The notes under the pieces: model-generated | What the model was told of the DNA's origin: nothing | What the model saw: only the letters and a program-made list of their open reading frames with translations | The model's database searches: none | Source of the DNA: Campylobacteraceae bacterium | GTDB lineage: Bacteria; Campylobacterota; Campylobacteria; Campylobacterales; Sulfurospirillaceae | DNA length: 6,539 nt | Assembly (NCBI GenBank): GCA_027055635.1 | Contig: JALUMZ010000284.1 | Span: 1-6,539, forward strand | Direction: 5' to 3' | Part shown: one piece after another, positions 4,737 to 6,539 of the stretch | Numbering within the stretch: position 1 is the stretch's first letter | Layout of the letters: each line of letters starts with the position of its first letter | Program-made: the position numbers and the translations under genes

Positions 4737-6539
4737 TTAAACAGACTCGACTCTGTTTCTTCCCTCTTTTTTTGCTTTATATAGTCTTTTGTCTATTCTT
4801 ATCATAATTTCTTCTGGATTGTCATTTTCTCTGTTGCTTGTAACACCAAAGCTACAAGTTAAGTGTTTAATTTTGTCAAATTTATAATTTTGCACTTTTT
4901 GCCTGAGTTTTTCAGCTAACTCTACGGCTTCCTCTTTTTTTGTTTCAGGCAGTATAATCAAAAATTCCTCTCCGCCCCATCTTCCAAATATATCACTTTT
5001 TCTGATAGAATTTTTTATTAACGAACACAATTGAATCAATACTAAATCGCCAACCTTGTGTCCAAATGTATCATTTATTCTCTTGAAGTGATCAATATCA
5101 AAATATATAAAACTCAATGGTCTTTTATATCTTTTTGATATCTCCATATGTTTTTGTAAAGATATATCCATTTTATATCTATTGTAAATTGATGTTAGTC
5201 TGTCTATTGTAGCCAATCTCTCAAGCTCTTTTTCAAGTTTTTTTCTTTTTGATATCTCTCTTTTCAGATAGATTATCCAAGCTAAAATGATTAAAATTAT
5301 TATGGCAGATATGCCAACTATATATAAGATATATTTTAAACTGTAACCATTTCCATACCGTATTGCCATCCATTTACGATCAATCTTTATTTTTTCTTCT
5401 GTGCTTATAGAGTCAATTGCTTTATTTATGCTTGAAATTAGTTCAGGATAATCTTTTCTTACCATCATGCGAACTTTAAACTTCCATTTAGTTCGTCCTG
5501 AAATTTTAATATCGGAAAAATGATATTTATCTATTTTGTATGCTATTACAGGAAGTATATCAGCTACTGCAAATACTTTACCCTCTTCTAGTAGCTTAAG
5601 TGCCTCATCGGTATTTTTAGTTTTTACTATGTTTATTTTTGGATAATTTTCTTCAAATAACTCATCAACACTATAGTTCTTGCCTACTGCAATTTTTTTG
5701 TATTTTAATGCCCTTGTTTCTGGTATAAAACCTATATTTTTCTTTGTTGCTAAAACAATAGGGAAGCTAGCATATGGTTTGGAAAATATTGCATATTTTT
5801 TCTTTTTTGGAGTTATGGAAGTAGCTAATGTTATATCTGAATTTTTATTTTTTATATCACTTAATACAGTAGTCCAATTATTAGCAACTTTACATTTTGA
5901 ATCTATTTGTAGCTTATTTTTTATAATATTCCAGTAATCAATAGCAATACCTGCCAATTTTCCATCTTTTAGAGTGTTAAATGGTGCCCATGTAGCTGTA
6001 GATATGCATCTTATTGTATGATTTTTTAAAAATTTAATCTCTTTTTGACTTAGTATAAATGGTTTATACAAGTAGTCGTGTATATCTCTAACACCACTGA
6101 CCATATCTAACAAAAGATATACATCATTTATTCTCTTTGTCTTCAGGTCATTAAATTTAAAATCTCTACTCATATATTTTTTAAGCCTAGTAGCCTCATC
6201 CTTAAGTTTACTATATGAAAAGTGTTGTGTATTGTATTTTGCCTGTATGACCCTTATAGTCTCATCTATATGGCTAAAAGCATATCTCCAACCTTTTTTA
6301 GTTGCTTCTATTATATCTTTAACTCTTTTTGGATGTTTTTGATACTCTCTTTGGCTAGTAAAAAGAATATCGCCATAAAAGTCAAACCCATAGTCAATTG
6401 GCTTAAAGATACTATACTTTTTTCCACTATTTTCTATAGTCTTTAGTTCATCCGTGTCATATATAGAAAAAATATACTTTTTTGTAATAAGGTCTTTTAG
6501 GTTATAGCTCTTATCAGAAATATTTAAATTATTTATATC
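4737..6539 (-). CDS. Membrane diguanylate cyclase with tandem THI5-like and SBP_bac_3 sensor domains (N-terminus beyond window)
   Basis: The minus-strand frame is open from the right edge to TAA at 4737-4739, giving 600 residues without the N-terminus. Residues 1 to about 155 are the end of a THI5/NMT1-like substrate-binding domain, marked by D-Y-G-F-D-F-Y-G-D-I-L-F-T-S (49-62), H-P-K-R-V-K (69-74) and K-G-W-R-Y-A (82-87). An SBP_bac_3-type solute-binding domain spans about 163-392 (F-L-K-N-H-T-I-R-C near 170, W-A-P-F near 184, D-R-K-W-M-A near 387). One transmembrane helix (about 401-425) and a short basic/coiled linker lead to a GGDEF domain. The catalytic motif is G-G-E-E-F (522-526), the metal site includes D481 in F-D-I-D-H-F-K, and the inhibitory I-site R-x-x-D is at 513-516. 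It should therefore make c-di-GMP in the cytoplasm in response to a periplasmic ligand. The ATG at 6171-6173 has no ribosome site and is internal. Gene tails converge with mnmH over a 19-bp gap. Confidence 0.9.
   Translation of the reverse strand, partial: DINNLNISDKSYNLKDLITKKYIFSIYDTDELKTIENSGKKYSIFKPIDYGFDFYGDILFTSQREYQKHPKRVKDIIEATKKGWRYAFSHIDETIRVIQAKYNTQHFSYSKLKDEATRLKKYMSRDFKFNDLKTKRINDVYLLLDMVSGVRDIHDYLYKPFILSQKEIKFLKNHTIRCISTATWAPFNTLKDGKLAGIAIDYWNIIKNKLQIDSKCKVANNWTTVLSDIKNKNSDITLATSITPKKKKYAIFSKPYASFPIVLATKKNIGFIPETRALKYKKIAVGKNYSVDELFEENYPKINIVKTKNTDEALKLLEEGKVFAVADILPVIAYKIDKYHFSDIKISGRTKWKFKVRMMVRKDYPELISSINKAIDSISTEEKIKIDRKWMAIRYGNGYSLKYILYIVGISAIIILIILAWIIYLKREISKRKKLEKELERLATIDRLTSIYNRYKMDISLQKHMEISKRYKRPLSFIYFDIDHFKRINDTFGHKVGDLVLIQLCSLIKNSIRKSDIFGRWGGEEFLIILPETKKEEAVELAEKLRQKVQNYKFDKIKHLTCSFGVTSNRENDNPEEIMIRIDKRLYKAKKEGRNRVESV
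4739..4773 (+). terminator. Possible weak terminator of the mnmH operon, inside the cyclase 3' end
   Basis: AAACAGA (4739-4745) and TCTGTTT (4752-4758) pair as a 7-bp stem with a 6-nt loop, 21 nt after the mnmH stop. A seven-T run (4767-4773) follows, but only after an 8-nt pyrimidine spacer, and the stem has just two G-C pairs. This is suggestive rather than convincing. On the minus strand the same stem is followed by A residues and would not terminate. Confidence 0.25.

Noticed and set aside
4837..4858. Inverted repeat CTTGTA / TACAAG as a terminator for the plus-strand operon
   Set aside because: It has a 10-nt loop, few G-C pairs and no following T-run, and it lies over 100 nt inside the opposite gene.
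5680..5937. Plus-strand open frame of 85 codons with a membrane-like Phe-rich sequence
   Set aside because: It is antisense to the SBP_bac_3 domain of the cyclase gene. The Phe runs are complements of AAA lysine codons, and there is no support for expression.
6171..6173. ATG as the start of the minus-strand cyclase gene
   Set aside because: The frame stays open for 122 more codons to the window edge, these encode recognisable THI5-like sequence, and no ribosome binding site precedes this ATG.
6222..6446. Plus-strand open frame of 74 codons near the right edge
   Set aside because: It is antisense to the extended cyclase gene, and its hydrophobic look comes from complementing Lys/Asn/Tyr-rich codons.
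1..6539. A wholly new system, mobile element, CRISPR array or stable RNA gene
   Set aside because: Both strands are explained by ordinary chromosomal genes with no sizeable intergenic DNA. I saw no direct repeats, no transposase or phage genes and no tRNA-like folds.

Overview
The window is AT-rich, with A/T-ending codons (AGA for Arg, ATA for Ile), and it is almost entirely coding. Its content and gene order point to a Campylobacterota (epsilonproteobacterial) chromosome. As I recall, the order methyltransferase / YkgJ-type cysteine protein / TPR lipoprotein / trpC / HIT protein / MnmH matches the Cj0495-Cj0500 stretch of Campylobacter jejuni. The very high A+T and the large periplasmic-sensor diguanylate cyclase would suit a free-living member such as a Sulfurimonas- or Sulfurospirillum-like organism. 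Genus is inference only.

Layout. Positions 1-4717 (+ strand) hold one very compact run of seven genes: the 3' end of a coiled-coil protein, a TrmN6-like tRNA adenine methyltransferase, a YkgJ-family cysteine-cluster protein, a TPR lipoprotein, trpC, a HIT-family nucleotide hydrolase/phosphorylase and mnmH (tRNA 2-selenouridine synthase). Neighbours overlap by 4, 14, 25, 4 and 17 nt or are separated by 1 nt, so there is no room for internal promoters or terminators between genes. The run looks like one transcript whose promoter lies upstream of the window. Two genes start with GTG. Two of the seven genes modify tRNA, one belongs to tryptophan synthesis, one is an envelope lipoprotein and one acts on nucleotides. 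This is a conserved housekeeping neighbourhood rather than one pathway.

Positions 4737-6539 (- strand) hold a convergent gene for a membrane-bound diguanylate cyclase. Its frame is open to the window edge. The first methionine visible in a naive ORF (at 6173) is internal, because the 122 codons before it encode the end of a second, THI5/NMT1-like substrate-binding domain. The protein therefore carries two tandem periplasmic binding-protein domains (THI5-like, then SBP_bac_3), one transmembrane helix and a catalytic GGEEF domain with an intact I-site.

The two transcription units meet tail to tail over 19 bp. A perfect 16-nt palindrome followed by six U residues, a convincing intrinsic terminator for the cyclase gene, is embedded in the last part of the mnmH coding sequence. 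A weaker hairpin that could serve mnmH sits in the last codons of the cyclase gene. No mobile element, CRISPR array, stable RNA gene or clearly new system was seen.
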